The translations under genes and the position numbers were made by a program. From NCBI GenBank assembly GCA_000827495.1, contig KN817569.1, positions 207,266-271,265 on the forward strand: a DNA stretch of 64,000 bases, read 5' to 3'. This stretch comes from Hypholoma sublateritium FD-334 SS-4 (Eukaryota > Basidiomycota > Agaricomycetes > Agaricales > Strophariaceae). The notes beneath the pieces were generated by a model. The model worked only from the letters and a program-made list of their open reading frames with translations, did no database searches and was not told the DNA's origin. Below, piece after piece: positions 11,030 to 23,001 of the stretch (position 1 is its first letter; the number at the start of each line of letters is the position of its first letter).

Positions 11030-12727
11030 ATGGTCCGCGACAAATTTGAAGACCTCATAGGCACTAATTACATTCCCACAGAGGAAGATGTTGCCTCGAT
11101 CAAGCAGCACATCTCAGAGCCTCTTGCACGCTTAGCCAAGCTTGACGAAGAGATAGCTATCGCGGATGCGCACGACCAAAGTCTCCGCCAAGCACGCGCC
11201 GACCTGTTAGATGGAATAGAAGGTTACCGCAGGCTCATATCCCCTGTTCGTCGTGTTCCCCCCGACATCCTCCGAGAAGTCTTCATTAACTGCCTACCGG
11301 ATGACCGTAATCCCACCATGAGCTCTGATGAAGCGCCCATTGTGCTCACCCGCATATCGAGCCAATGGAGGACTCTAGCCTTGACCACGCCACGGCTCTG
11401 GGCCTCCCTCCATATTGCCGTACCCAACTCATCTCCTGTCTTCATTGGGTCATACGATCCCCAGACGGGAGAGCGCCTCACGCTATCTGAGGTCACCGAG
11501 GTGCGCCTTGCTGCTATAACGGAATGGATCAAGAAAGCGGGGACGCTTCCACTAAGCTTCTCTATTCACGAACACGACGGATACCCCCCGACTGACTTCT
11601 GCAAGAGATTCATTCAATGCATCCTCCCATACCGCGCCAGATGGAGGAGCATCAATCTGACCTGCGTCACTGCGTCATTCCTTTCTATTCGTGACTTACC
11701 GCCAGCCGAAGTGCCGATGCTCCAATCGCTGTCTCTCACCCTAACACGCACTTCCAGTGCAGGCGAAGAGGCGGTCTGGCCAAATATGCCCATCTTTAGC
11801 GCGCCAGGAATCCGGAAGATTTCTTTGGGTGGTATACCTACGAGGATATCACAATTCCCTTTCGACTGGTCGCAGTTGACTAACCTTGACATCAAAGGTG
11901 AATCATGGAGCACTACGGCTGTCACCTCGCTAGACGAAATCGTTACGACACTAACCAAGTGTCCCAATTTGATTTCATGCAATCTACACATCGGGTCCGA
12001 ACCGGGCGCTTCGCAGCGTACTGATTTCCCTGCAATCTTTCTCCCCCACCTCGAAATTCTTTCAATTTTCGACGGCGCACGCCCCGCGGCGCTCTACGCT
12101 TCTATAAACGCGCCCAAAATGCGGAAGCTGACTTACACGGGTGGACGCCCCAGGCGGCAATTGCCAGCCCTTCCCACAGCATATGCGTTGTATCACCTCC
12201 TGGGGAGCGTCGGCAGCACCCTAGAAGAGCTTACCGCAAATTCATCCGCATTCAGTGGACCGGATGAACTGCTCGTTGGTCTGTCCGCCTGCCCTAGACT
12301 CAAGTCGCTTTCGATAGTAATGTCGCACCTCGTCCCGCCCATATCCAACGAAGACGGTCCCGCCGCGTTCATCGACCGCTTCTTGAACTCCTTAGCACAC
12401 ATATCCAGTGCGGAAGAATACTTGTGTCCGAAGCTAGAGGTCTTTAAATGCGCAAGTGACGCGTTCTTCTCCGACGAGGCACTGGTTAATTTCGTCACAC
12501 GCAAGCAGAGCGGGGAGGATCGCGGGCTGACGCCGCTGAAGACGGTCGAGGTTCTGTTTAGGCGGCGGGCGACAATTGACGTCGTGGCGCTCCTCTCAGC
12601 GCACACGGCAGCCGGACTGGAACTTAAACTTCAGTACCCCCCTCGCACATATCGCGGTCCCTTTTCGTTGTTCGAAGGGATCCCGTTCACCCATGAATCG
12701 CGCGATCCTTATCGCCAAGCGTACTGA
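11030..12727 (+). CDS. F-box protein of the mushroom type
   Basis: This intronless gene encodes 565 residues. Residues ~20-60 form a predicted helix or coiled coil (EEDVASIKQHISEPLARL) followed by the F-box core RRVPPDILREVFINCLP at ~75-92, then SSQWRTLALTTPRLWASLHI. That order is the hallmark of the large F-box families of Agaricomycetes. Such proteins bind SKP1 and bring targets to an SCF ubiquitin ligase. The C-terminal 400 residues contain irregular leucine-rich stretches (for example TKCPNLISCNLH and LKSLSIVMSHL) that would form the substrate-binding part. The ATG at 11030 directly precedes the conserved start of the coil. Substrate is unknown. Copies of this family are usually numerous and fast-evolving in these genomes. 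Confidence 0.88.
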   Translation: MVRDKFEDLIGTNYIPTEEDVASIKQHISEPLARLAKLDEEIAIADAHDQSLRQARADLLDGIEGYRRLISPVRRVPPDILREVFINCLPDDRNPTMSSDEAPIVLTRISSQWRTLALTTPRLWASLHIAVPNSSPVFIGSYDPQTGERLTLSEVTEVRLAAITEWIKKAGTLPLSFSIHEHDGYPPTDFCKRFIQCILPYRARWRSINLTCVTASFLSIRDLPPAEVPMLQSLSLTLTRTSSAGEEAVWPNMPIFSAPGIRKISLGGIPTRISQFPFDWSQLTNLDIKGESWSTTAVTSLDEIVTTLTKCPNLISCNLHIGSEPGASQRTDFPAIFLPHLEILSIFDGARPAALYASINAPKMRKLTYTGGRPRRQLPALPTAYALYHLLGSVGSTLEELTANSSAFSGPDELLVGLSACPRLKSLSIVMSHLVPPISNEDGPAAFIDRFLNSLAHISSAEEYLCPKLEVFKCASDAFFSDEALVNFVTRKQSGEDRGLTPLKTVEVLFRRRATIDVVALLSAHTAAGLELKLQYPPRTYRGPFSLFEGIPFTHESRDPYRQAY

Positions 12728-14267
12728 AGGACTGGCATTCCAATGTATCACTATTTCTGTGTTTTTGTAATCAACTTGGTGCGTACGCACTTTCGGGTCG
12801 GTCACTCAGGGAATTTATCTGGTTCCTGAGGCTTGAGGTAGCTCATAATCTGGCGGAACCTCGCTAAATTTGTCCTATAGATGAATGTTACTGTAGTCAA
12901 GCATGCGAAAACAATTCATGGGATACTGAGTCGCAAGCGTTATGCGACTCTTCCTGTTGGCGTCCTGCCCACCGTATTTGCGCTTCCCACTGAACATACG
13001 CGGCCGGTCTTCCTCGGAGTTCGCGTGGACAGAAGTGTCATTTTTGTGTTACCTCAAAGCTTAACTGATAATGATAAATCTTTCGAGGATGTCGTCGAAA
13101 TGTGTTAGAATTCAACGCATATTCCTCTAATATCCCTTGCGTCTGCTATTCATAAGGAAAGTCTGCTGAGGTATTTCTGCATTAAGACTCACCGACGCAG
13201 CTGCAGCTTCGTTGTATGGCGACAGTCACAGTTCTCTCCCGGACGCTGACCGCTTTGACGCTTTCCGAGTATATGATGATAGGCCGTTGTCTCTTAGACT
13301 CATCAAGGAGTCTTAGAGTTGGACGATGTGCGATGGCTGAACGGGAGTGGGACAACGCAGACGCGGTCATGGAATTTTGTAGCATTTCAGAACACCGAAA
13401 CACGAAGGTGAGTGGCCTTGTTGAGATGAGACTGTGGTAAGAATAGATCCATCAGCCTGGATGATCTGCGCGAGAATGAACGTTCCTACGGATTCCTACA
13501 AGGCTTCCAACTATTTCCACCTGCTTCCACACCAATCCTACATACTTACCGCTAGGGCACGAAGGGGTATCATAGAAGATAAGCGGAAGCGCTCTCGATT
13601 CTCGTACACTCTGCAATGTGTATGAATGTGCCCTCAAGGCTCAAGGTCTTCAAATGTTCTAAATTTGTATTAGTTTTTGGGGACGGGATGGTTATAGCTT
13701 TGTCACTAGCCTGACGACCCAGATATGTCCAAAGATTACGCAGTATTCGATAGGATAGAATGAGAATAGAACTGAAAGATCGCAGCTTTGAAACCATGAT
13801 GATCAAGAGAAGTTGAAGGGAAGGAAACACGAGATAAACTTCGACGTGGAGTCGTGGACGAGTAAAATGAGCAATCTACGCCGGGGAAAAAGGACATTAT
13901 TCCCCTCATGAAATAAGAAATAAGATAAAACAGGCGCCAGGTGCTTGCAAAGGGAAGTTTATAGATTTCAATCGTTGATGAATTCTACACCAGTTGAAGA
14001 TTTTCGAACTGGTTAGTTGCATTTGGTCGTCAGGGAATGACTTCGGCGATTCGAAGTAATTGAGTTGGTAGAAGTAATTCTCTGAAGATTCCAGGGAGCA
14101 GGCGCCATAGCCATGGCATGGACTCGAACCAACCAAGTATTGGTTGACGGAAGGAGGCAAGAAAATTGTCAGCGTGGGTTTGCGGAGTGTTATGTGGTGA
14201 TTACGTAATTTACCAGTTAGTGACTGGCATGGCATCTTGACGTGAACGCCCCTACTGCAACGCACCC
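12728..14267. other. Intergenic region with only short frames
   Basis: This 1.5 kb holds only short open frames, the longest ATG-started one being 75 codons at 12881-13108. None has recognisable motifs or splice partners. The right end provides the promoter of the KNR4 gene. Confidence 0.5.
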
Positions 14268-16394
14268 ATGGGCTGGCTTTCCTCACTCTTCAACTTCGAC
14301 TCCTCCTCCCAGCGCTCCAGGAAGGGTCAGGTCTTCAACACAACCCATGATGCCTTCTCTCTCCCCACCTCGTCGCCTGTTTTTCCTACCCACCACCCTG
14401 ACGCCTTCAATCCAGACACTCTAGCCACACCAAATCCAGACTCGGCGCGTTCAGCGACATATACATATCCCCCACAGGGCACACCGACGTATGGATTTAC
14501 TCCTACAACGTGAGCAAATCTTTTCATGCAGTTCGCAGATCATCTCAGTCTTTCTTTGCCTGCAAATAGCTCGGCGTTCGGTTCGCGACCAACATCTTCG
14601 TCTTTGCTGCCGACCCACATGGACCAACTTCATACACCATTCAGTGTAAGCACGAACTACCCGCCACTGGCGAAGACCTGGACCCGACTCCACTCGTGGC
14701 TGAGCCGCGAATATCCTGAGCTGGGCGATACCCTCAATTACGGCATCTTACCGCAGGACCTCGCCCAGATAGAGATGCAGTTTGGATTTGCACTTCCAGC
14801 TGTGGTCCGTGAGTCCTACCTGTGTGTGGATGGCCAGGAAGCGGAATCTTCGGCTGGTTGCGCGGAGGGGCTATTTTTCGGCTTGACGCTGCTTCCGCTG
14901 GAAAGTGTCCTCGAAGAGTGGAGATTCTGGAGGGAAGTGGACAACGATCCTAGCACAGGAGCGAACCAGGCCCTCCGACAATCAATGCAGTCGCTCCCAC
15001 CTGGATGGATAAGAAAAGAGTACTCGCAACGGGGATGGATACCGCTAATCGCCGACAAGGCTGGCAACTACCTTGGTGTCGATCTAAATCCTGCAGAAAG
15101 CGGCTCAGTCGGCCAGGTCATCGTGTTCGGACGCGACTTTGATACCAAGGTCGTTCTGTGGAACGGTGATGGGATGACCGGATGGGCGAGGTGGCTATCA
15201 AGCTTCGTTGACGAGCTTGAGAGTGGGGAGGGCTTTGAGTTTGGATCTGCTGATACGAGCGAAGACAGCGAAGATGAGGTCGGCTATGGCAGCTATTTCT
15301 ACGACGGCAATGGACGAGGCCAAGGAGATAGCGGGGGTGATGTTGGATTGGGTTTACGTTACACCGGCGAGTACCGCGGATGGAATGTGCTGGAGGCCTG
15401 GGCAGATCGAAGTCTGAGGAAATGGCACGAAGAAGGCGTGATAACAGACGCTGCGTTGGCGCCTATTGAAGAGAAAGTAAGTCGTATGTATTCTTAAACG
15501 CCATGATAGATATCTGACACGTCGTAGCCTGAACATTCTGCTGATCTGGATATTGTTGAACTTGCAATGCAAGGACCGGGCACCGAAGTTGCTATTCCCG
15601 TTCTAAGGAATTCAACAGACGACATCCCCTCACCAACCGTTGCCGTTCTCAAATCTCATAGCTCCCTAGCCGACTCTCGACACGCTTCAACAAGTGCCCG
15701 TGCTCCCTTGCCCACTATTTCAGTCACAAAAGCCCCCGTACCTATGCCTGTATCTCTGCCGACAGCCTCAGACATCGCGCCGAGCACTTCGCCAACCGAC
15801 TCCGTACAGTTTGACGACGATATCGAGTCGGCTCGTCTGCGAGAGAGTGAAGATATTGGCCTCGTCACAGCAACACGGAAAACAAGAACCGGCAAGTCAC
15901 CTATCCGCCGCGAAACGTCTGAAGGCAGTGCTTCTGCTCTGGCCTTCTCTCCGTCACTCGCACAGGACGAGACAGCGCCTATACCGTCGTCGTCCTCATT
16001 CCCCGACCTTCTAGCCGATGGACCTCTTGAAGTTCTGGCAACGCCGACGCAAAACAAGACAGATTCCACAGGTCTGCCTCACGGAGAAGAAGACGATGCC
16101 ACCCCTGACACAACGATTCGGTTAGTCGGAGGAGGCGGATTGGCGGGCATCTCTATTCCTGTCACTGAAGAGCCTGCCACCATCGAAATTCCCGAGCCAG
16201 TGGCGCCCGTAGCAGACACCGACGCCGTCTCCATCAGCTCTTTGGCTTCGACAGAAACAGGAAAGAAGGGCGAGAAAGCTCACAAAAAATCAAAGAGCAG
16301 CCTGGCGCTCAAGCGGATTAGTCAGTTAGGTGGCTTGCGGAAGACCGACTCGATATCCAGCACAAAGGATGCATTGCCCTCTCCGGCAAAGTAA
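14268..16394 (+). CDS. KNR4: KNR4/SMI1 cell-wall synthesis regulator
   Basis: This is a homologue of yeast Knr4/Smi1, a hub protein that links cell-wall integrity signalling (Slt2 and calcineurin) to beta-1,3-glucan synthesis and bud-site growth. Three exons, 14268-14509, 14570-15476 and 15528-16394, give 671 residues. The N-terminal ~110 residues are Ser/Thr/Pro-rich and disordered. The SMI1/KNR4 fold follows with LHSWLSREYPELGDTLNYG, LAQIEMQFGFALPAVVRESY, SVLEEWRFWREVD and GNYLGVDLNP. The C-terminal ~280 residues are again disordered, with acidic and Ser-rich stretches, and end in a basic KKSKSSLALKRISQLGG block. The start codon sits in gcaccCATGggc and has no in-frame alternative upstream. 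Flanking disordered arms are also typical of the yeast protein, which is somewhat shorter. Confidence 0.9.
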
Positions 16395-16961
16395 TAGTAC
16401 GATGCTGTCCTATGCGTTCGCTCCACAATCTGCCTATATCATATTGTCATCGTCCTCCATGCTTTTCACCTATCGCTCTTCTCTTCCCGCTCTTTTTGGC
16501 AAAGTCGCTTTCCCGCAGCCTTTGGACATGGATTGATTTAGTCACTTGCATTTTCCTTCATCATCCGCACTGGTACAATTCAACGTAATCGCAGTAGGCA
16601 TCCCTCGTCCCGCCTGATTTTGTGTAGTACGTTCTTGCATTTTTCTTTTTAATTTCTTCCTATACCCGGGCCAACCCCCATACAACTTCACCAATAGGTA
16701 CTTGTTACATGTCACGATCAATGACCTTAATAGTTATATTTCTCGGTACATTCGTTTATTATTTACTCACAGCTGCTGGTCCGCAATACAAAGGGCGAAT
16801 TAGAGAAACCCACATTTAACAGCACTTGGGAGAGTGTCATCACGTGGATGGTTTTGCGCGAAAGTCGCGTGTTGGTTTTGGTTGTTTAGTTTGCTCGTAA
16901 CGTCCCTAACGTCCTAAGTTTAACGCCATTCTTTACGCCTATTCCTGTGGCCTCTCCTACC
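16395..16961. other. Intergenic region between KNR4 and the aldehyde dehydrogenase gene
   Basis: This 567 bp stretch serves as the KNR4 3' region and the aldehyde dehydrogenase promoter. It is pyrimidine-rich near 16640 and AT-rich near 16740. I see no gene in it. Confidence 0.5.
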
Positions 16962-19404
16962 ATGGATGCCCTAATCGACCTCATGAATCACCCTTACCTG
17001 ACCCTCAAGTTGGGTTTGGGTACAGAGACCAAGAGCAAAATCGACGCCGCCTACCCTATTACCGCTTTCTTTGCTTTCGGAATCTACCTCGTTTTCCAGC
17101 GCTATCAGAGGACACACAATAGTCCTATCCCATTCGAATACAAATGCCCTGACGTAGGTCTACTCCAAGCTCGTGTATTTCAAGACTAATGGCTGCGTCG
17201 CGCGCACAGCCGGCAGATCCCACATGGACCAGCCAGCAGCTGGACGAGCCGCACCTCGAGACGCACATCACAAACCCGGAGGTGCTACCGCCAATCAGTG
17301 TCCCCGGGCGACGCTACATCACGTCATTTGACCCCTCGACGGGGCTGCACATTGGTACGTTCCTCGCAGACAACGAGGACGAGATAGAGGGCAAGATCGC
17401 GCGCGCGGCGAAGGCTCAAAAAGCATGGAAGGAAACGACGTTCCAACAGCGCCGACGCGTTGTGCGCAGCCTGCTCAAGTGGCTCGTCGACAACCAGGAG
17501 GTGTGCGCGCGCGTCGCTTGCCGCGACACGGGGAAGACGCGTGAGTGTCTTGCTTGCTTGGCGGGGTGCAAAGGGTGCTGATGGTATGCGCAGTGATTGA
17601 CGCGGCACTGGGCGAAATCCTTACTACGTGTTCGAAGGCAGAGTGGATGTTGAACCATGGCGAGGATGCTATAAAACCAGAAACGCGCCACTCGAACCTC
17701 ATGATGTCATACAAGAAGTCGCAGGTCATTTACGAGCCCCTCGGTGTGGTCGCTGCCATTGTGTCGTGGAACTATCGTGGGTGAACTCCCTCTATTCTTC
17801 TGTATATTGTTGGTTGACCTTTCGCAGCCCTGCACAACGCGTGGTCTCCTATTCTCGCTGCCATCTTCTCTGGAAATGGAATCGTGCTGAAATGTTCTGA
17901 ACACGTTATCTGGTCGACGACTTGGTATGTCGGTGCCATCACAAAATGTCTCCGCGCCTGTGGCCACGACCCCGACCTTATTCAAGTTGTCTGCTGCTAT
18001 CCTGAACAAGCCGATGCTCTCACCCAGTCCCCTGACATCAAACATATTACCTTCATTGGCTCTGAAACGGTCGGACGAAAGGTCAGTTCTAGATGCGTAT
18101 TCACCGTAGGAGGGCTTTCTGACGCGTAAATACCAAGATTGCCGTCGCTGCTACCAAACACCTGACACCCGTGACGCTTGAACTTGGAGGAAAGGACCCA
18201 GCGGTCATTCTCCCTGGTACCGACCTCAACAAATGGGCGTCCTTGTGGATGCGTGGAGTATAGTGAGCATCAGCGTCTTGTTCTTTGCTTATTTCGTTGC
18301 AACTCAATCACCTTTCAGCCAAAATATGGGCCAGAACTGTATTGGAATTGAGCGCCTCATCGTCCACGTCGACCAATATGACGACTTGTTTGCTATCTTC
18401 AGCGAGCGCGTCTCAAAATTACGCGTCGGGTCTGTGATGTCCACGGCCCAGGCCGGATACTTACACACTGTCGACGGCGGCTCCATGATCACTGCCGACC
18501 GTTTCCGGGGCCTCGAGAAACTCATCCGTGATGCCAGCGATGCCAACGCATATGTCATCGGTGGCGAGGAATACAAGCACGTCTATCATGAACACGGTTA
18601 TTATTTCCAGCCGACGGTGGTTGGCCCTGTTGATGCGTCCATGGACATTGCAAACCAAGAGCGTGCGCACCTTCCTCGGTGACTTATGAAGCACGGAACT
18701 CGCTGATATTGACCTATCGCAGTCTTTGCCCCGGTTGCTCTGCTCATGCCTTACGAAACTATCGAAGAAGCTATTGAAATTGCTAATGGAACACGATATG
18801 GCCTCGGTGCTAGCGTTTTCGGTCCAGACCAGGCAGACTGCTTGAAGGTCGCAAAAGAACTGGAGTGTGGCATGGTTTCGATCAATGATTTTGGGGTATT
18901 CTATGTAAGTCTCTTGCATACGAATGATTACAGCAAACTTATTTATCGGGACATGTTTCATAGATCAAGTTGGTTGGCTGAATAAGTCATTGAGAGCCAT
19001 TGTACTGACAGCGATTCCCTTTCTAGTCAAGATCTGCCTTTCGGTGGTGTCAAGGCTAGCGGCTACGGACGATTTGGTAAGACATACTCACTCCTTGCCG
19101 CAGAAGCACATCGTTCTGACAAGTCTTATAGGTGGTCCTGAGGGACTTCGGTCGCTGACGAGCCCCAAGGCAGTTATTGTTGACAGGTGGCCGTCTCTAA
19201 TCCAGACCAGCATCCCCAAAGTCCTTGACTACCCTTTGCGCTCACTTTATAATTCCTGGTGCGTTTTCTCTGTGCCTCTGACGTACTGAAAGCTAATCCT
19301 GCCTCAGGGAGTTCTCCAATAACCTTGTACGGTTCTTGTACGGAGACGGCTGGCGCACTAAGCTTGGTGGCCTAGCTGGCGTCATCAGTGCAGCACGCAA
19401 GTGA
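16962..19404 (+). CDS. MSC7: Membrane-anchored aldehyde dehydrogenase, MSC7 type
   Basis: This NAD(P)-dependent aldehyde dehydrogenase oxidises aldehydes to acids. Its closest named relative is yeast Msc7. Eleven exons give 629 residues: 16962-17153, 17210-17540, 17594-17776, 17828-18081, 18138-18262, 18319-18662, 18723-18904, 18964-18968, 19027-19076, 19132-19258 and 19308-19404. A hydrophobic N-terminal segment ([16 protein letters not shown]) predicts membrane anchoring. Catalytic landmarks are [30 protein letters not shown] (general base Glu) and NMGQNCIG (nucleophile Cys). The expected C-terminal [11 protein letters not shown] motif appears only if a 5 nt exon, ATCAA at 18964-18968, is included. 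The two introns around it have ordinary lengths of 59 and 58 nt. The ATG at 16962 has a strong context (accATGG). A role in detoxifying wood-derived or lipid aldehydes fits the adjacent glutathione transferases but is inference. Confidence 0.92.
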
Positions 19405-19799
19405 AAAGTCTGCTGGACATTCGCATATGATCTACTGAGCGTAGGATGCATGCTTTCCGTGCAGTCTCCGCTCAAGACTTTTCATGTTATCCATATATAC
19501 CTTGTCTATTGTTGCGCTTGCTCTAATCAAATCATACCCAGTCATTCCTCCATGGGGCTCTTATATCGGATGCATCGTCGATAATCGTACCCACATTGCA
19601 CCGTTGAACTGCGGGGGGCGCGCACCTTCGTGTCTTCGTGTGTCCAAAGAAGCACAGGCTAGCATGTCGATGGGAACAGATTTTTTGATTGGCTGATATT
19701 GGCTACTTACTGGTAAATTGATTGACACAGATCTATGACGAAATGGCATAGTTCCCATATAAAATCTCAGGTGGGCCGTATTCAAATTCATCGTACAGG
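19405..19799. promoter_or_regulatory. Intergenic region with TATA box of the first glutathione transferase
   Basis: This 395 bp stretch carries TATAAAA at 19758-19764, 36 nt before the next start codon. Nothing else gene-like is visible in it. Confidence 0.5.
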
Positions 19800-20594
19800 A
19801 TGACCATCATCCTCTACGACCTTGCTTCTGCACTTCCAGAGAAAGCTTTCGCGCCGAACCCGTGGAAAGTTAGGTAAGTATCACAACCCCCATAGTATCC
19901 GCATTTTCCAATAACGAAGCGCGCCAGGTTTTGCCTTAACTACAAGGGCCTTCCGTTCAAAGTGGAATGGGTCGAATTCGTTGACATCGAAAGTGTATAC
20001 AAGAAACACGAAATCACACCTTCGAAAAATGCCGATGGAAGCCCTTCTTGGGTCCTCCCCGTGATTCACGACACGGACACGGGCGTATCTATGCATGACT
20101 CCTTTGCTATTGCGGAATACCTCGAGGGGAAACATTCGTCGCCCAGCCTTTTCCCGGACAACACCATCGCGTTCCAGTCGATCTTTGACGAGGTCGTGCG
20201 CCGCACAGCACTGAAGTCGGTGATCAGGTTTATCGTGTACGACGTATACCAGATTGTCAACCCTGCGAGCAAGGAATTTATTCGTCGCACGAGGGAGCCA
20301 ATATTTGGAAAGCCCCTAGAGGAAATTCCCCCCAAAGGCGACGACGCGGTCGCACAGTGGGCAAAGGTTGAGGCAGAGTGGGGTACGATTGATTCGTGGT
20401 ACAAGAAGAGCGGGGGACCGTACATCTTGGGGAATACGGTGTCGTGGGCGGACTTTGTGACCGCCTGCTGGATCATATCGGCACGAGCCGCCTGGGGTCA
20501 GGACAGTCCAAAGTGGAAGGACTTTACTTCGTGGCACGGCGGTCGCTGGGGGAAGCTCTTGGGGGATTTGGAGGGATATCAAAAGATCGAGTAA
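19800..20594 (+). CDS. Glutathione S-transferase, fungal etherase-like class, copy 1 of 4
   Basis: This is a cytosolic glutathione transferase resembling the fungal GSTFuA class, which is related to bacterial LigE-type etherases. Such enzymes bind and conjugate aromatic wood extractives. Two exons, 19800-19873 and 19928-20594, give 246 residues. The start MTIILYDLASALPEKAF is the first strand and helix of the thioredoxin-like domain. The intron falls inside the codon before FCLNYKGLPF, the same position in all four copies. LPVIHDTDTG and DSFAIAEYLE mark the glutathione-binding region. The C-terminal helical domain includes REPIFGKPLEEIPPKGDDA, GTIDSWYKKSGGPYILG and SWADFVTACW. The gene heads a tandem array and has a TATA box 36 nt upstream of its start. 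The donor residue for catalysis is not conserved in this class and I do not assign one. Confidence 0.88.
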
Positions 20595-21208
20595 GTAATG
20601 AAGTGCGCCAGACCTGGGCCTGAGTATTCAATTGGGGCCTCCGACTTCCGGGAAGGGCTTGTAACACAACCGCACAAATGTAACCGAGAGCGGAACAAAT
20701 TGAATAAACAATTTAGCTATTCTTAAAGTAGTCTCCTACCAATTCCGTCCGTGTCTGTGGACGACGTGCGTGGGTTGCTTAGTTGAGCCTAATTCTTAAA
20801 GCTCCAAGATATCAGCAAAGAAACTAAATGCAAAGGCAGAAAAGTAATCAACTCTGACAGCTGTGTTTGATCAATAGGCGCCCGGCACTAAATGATCGTC
20901 CAAACGCCCACTCGATCGATGGCTTCGTTAGATAATCGCGCGGCCAAATGGCCAGGAGAAACATCGACGCCTAGCTATTTACAGCTTCTAATTTCACTGT
21001 ATGTCGATATGTACCCTAAAGTAGATTCCTATGAGAAGAAGCTGCCTGATTTACTTCCAATTAGTTATCTGAGTAAGTACTCAGAATGTGCCCATGACCA
21101 TATGCTATCTTGCACCATCCATATAATATATATAGCACGACAATGCTTATAAAAGACGTGCGATTGCACCCTTGTTCGTTCCCCATTACCCACAACTTAA
21201 TAAGAAGC
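20595..21208. promoter_or_regulatory. Intergenic region with TATA box of glutathione transferase 2
   Basis: This 614 bp AT-rich stretch has TATAAAAG at 21148-21155, 54 nt before the next start codon. A short frame at 20892-21152 shows no recognisable motif. Confidence 0.5.
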
Positions 21209-22011
21209 ATGGCGATTATATTCTACGACCTTCTGTCGACACTTCCACACAAGGCTTTCTCGCCGAATACTTGGAAAACAAGGTGATTACGGTACTGCAA
21301 TGCGTATGTTGTCCATTAACTAATGGCAGAGGCTAAAATAGATACTGCCTCAATTTCAAAGGTATCCCATACAGGACAGAATGGGTGGACTTTATCGAAA
21401 TAGAGGGCGTCTACAAGAAGCTTGGGCTCGTGCCATCTTCATACAAACCTGACGGGAGTCCAACGTACCTCCTACCGGTTATACACGACATATCTACCGG
21501 TGTTTCTGTCGCGGACTCCCTCTTGATTGCAGAGTACCTTGAGAAGACATACCCAGTGCCCAGTCTTTTCCCGAACAACACCATCGCGTTCCAGTCAATT
21601 TTTGACAATGCCGTCCGCGACGCAGCATTGAAGCCGCAGCGTAGATTCACTATCCCAGATATATTTTCCGTTGTCAGCCTACAGAGCAAGGACTACTTTC
21701 GGCGCACGCGAGAGGCGGCATTTGGGAAGCCCCTCGAAGAAATCGCACCCCAAGGCGACGAAGCGGTTGCAGAGTGGGCCGTAGTCAAGGCGGGCTGGGG
21801 AACGATTGACTCGTGGTATATCAAGAGTGGCGGGCCGTTTATCTTAGGAGACACGGTATCATGGGCAGACTTTGTCGTCGGTTCTTGGCTCATCTGGGCA
21901 CGTACCATCTGGGGCGAGGAGAGTCAGAAATGGAAAGACTATGCATCCTGGCATAATGGACGATGGTTGAAAGTTTTGGATGATTTGAAGGAGTATCAAA
22001 GAATTGATTAA
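21209..22011 (+). CDS. Glutathione S-transferase, fungal etherase-like class, copy 2 of 4
   Basis: This is a tandem paralogue of the upstream gene with the same predicted activity. Two exons, 21209-21282 and 21342-22011, give 247 residues. It opens MAIIFYDLLSTLPHKAFSPN. The single intron again interrupts the Arg codon before YCLNFKGIPYRTEW. LPVIHDISTGVSVADSLLI marks the glutathione site. REAAFGKPLEEIAPQGDEA and GTIDSWYIKSGGPFILG lie in the helical domain. It is visibly closer to copy 1 and copy 3 than to copy 4 and uses similar, moderately AT-rich codons. Divergence among the copies in the central helix (for example RRFTIPDIFSVVS here versus IRFIVYDVYQIVN in copy 1) suggests different hydrophobic ligand pockets, which is inference. 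Confidence 0.88.
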
Positions 22012-22196
22012 GGTTCCGTGTGGCGTTGGGCACATAACAATCGTACAAAGGCTTTTCACGAAGTGTGTCTATTTTTAGATATGGGCTCAAGAATTACTAC
22101 ATATCGGAGTCGGTAGGAATAAACGCCACATGACGCACATACTTACTTACTTAGAGGCTGATAAACGTATCTAATCAAACTTATCTTTGCTCAAGC

Positions 22197-23001
22197 ATGA
22201 CCATCATACTATACGACAGTTCGTCGGCACTTCCACAGAAGGCTTTCGCCCCAAATACATGGAAAACCAGGTGAGCACCGAGGCGCGTGCAAGACTTCAC
22301 CTTTCCCCCTTTTAACGAACGTTATCAGATTCTGCCTCAATTATAAAGGCCTCCCATACAAAACGGAATGGGTCGAGTTTGAAAGCATCGGAATCGATGT
22401 GTACAAGAAGCTTGGTCTCCCACCATCAGCACACAGCCCTGACGGAACACCTTCCTACTTCCTGCCCGTCATCCATGATACAGCTACCGGCGTCTCTACC
22501 TCAGACTCCTTCGCGATCGCTGAGTATCTGGAAAAAACATACCCATCGCCCAGTCTGTTCCCGAACGACACAAGCGTATTCCAGTCGACCGTTGATGACA
22601 CTGTTCGGGATGCAGGAATCAAGTCGCTGGCACAGTTCATCCTCGCTGATATATACTTGATTCTCAACCCTGAGAGCAAGGAATATTTCAAGCGTACGAG
22701 AGAGGCAGCATTTGGAAAGGCCCTGGAGGATATTGCTCCTAAAGCCGAAGAGGGCGTCGCGCAGTGGGCCGCAGTCAAGGCAGGCTGGGATACGGTTGAC
22801 TCATGGTATGTCAAGAGCGGGGGACCGTTTGTGTTGGGGACAACAATATCGTGGGCAGACTTCTCTGTCGCTTCCTGGCTTATCTGGGCGCGAAGCGTCT
22901 GGGGCGAGGAGAACCAAAGGTGGAAGGACATTGCGACGTGGAATAATGGACGATGGGGGAAGGTATTAAACGACTTGAGGGAGTACCAAAAGATTGATTA
23001 A
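22197..23001 (+). CDS. Glutathione S-transferase, fungal etherase-like class, copy 3 of 4
   Basis: This is the third tandem paralogue. Two exons, 22197-22270 and 22329-23001, give 248 residues. It opens MTIILYDSSSALPQKAFAPN and its intron is at the family position before FCLNYKGLPYKTEW. One extra residue appears in the loop FESIGIDVYKKLG compared with copies 1 and 2. LPVIHDTATGVSTSDSFAI, REAAFGKALEDIAPKAEEG and DSWYVKSGGPFVLG follow the family pattern. The gap to copy 2 is only 185 bp, so its promoter must be compact. Biological role and substrate range are as inferred for the other copies. Confidence 0.88.

Noticed and set aside
14108..14130. B-box-like sequence on the minus strand (GGTTCGAGTCC)
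   Set aside because: No matching T stem, A box or acceptor stem is present at the right distances.
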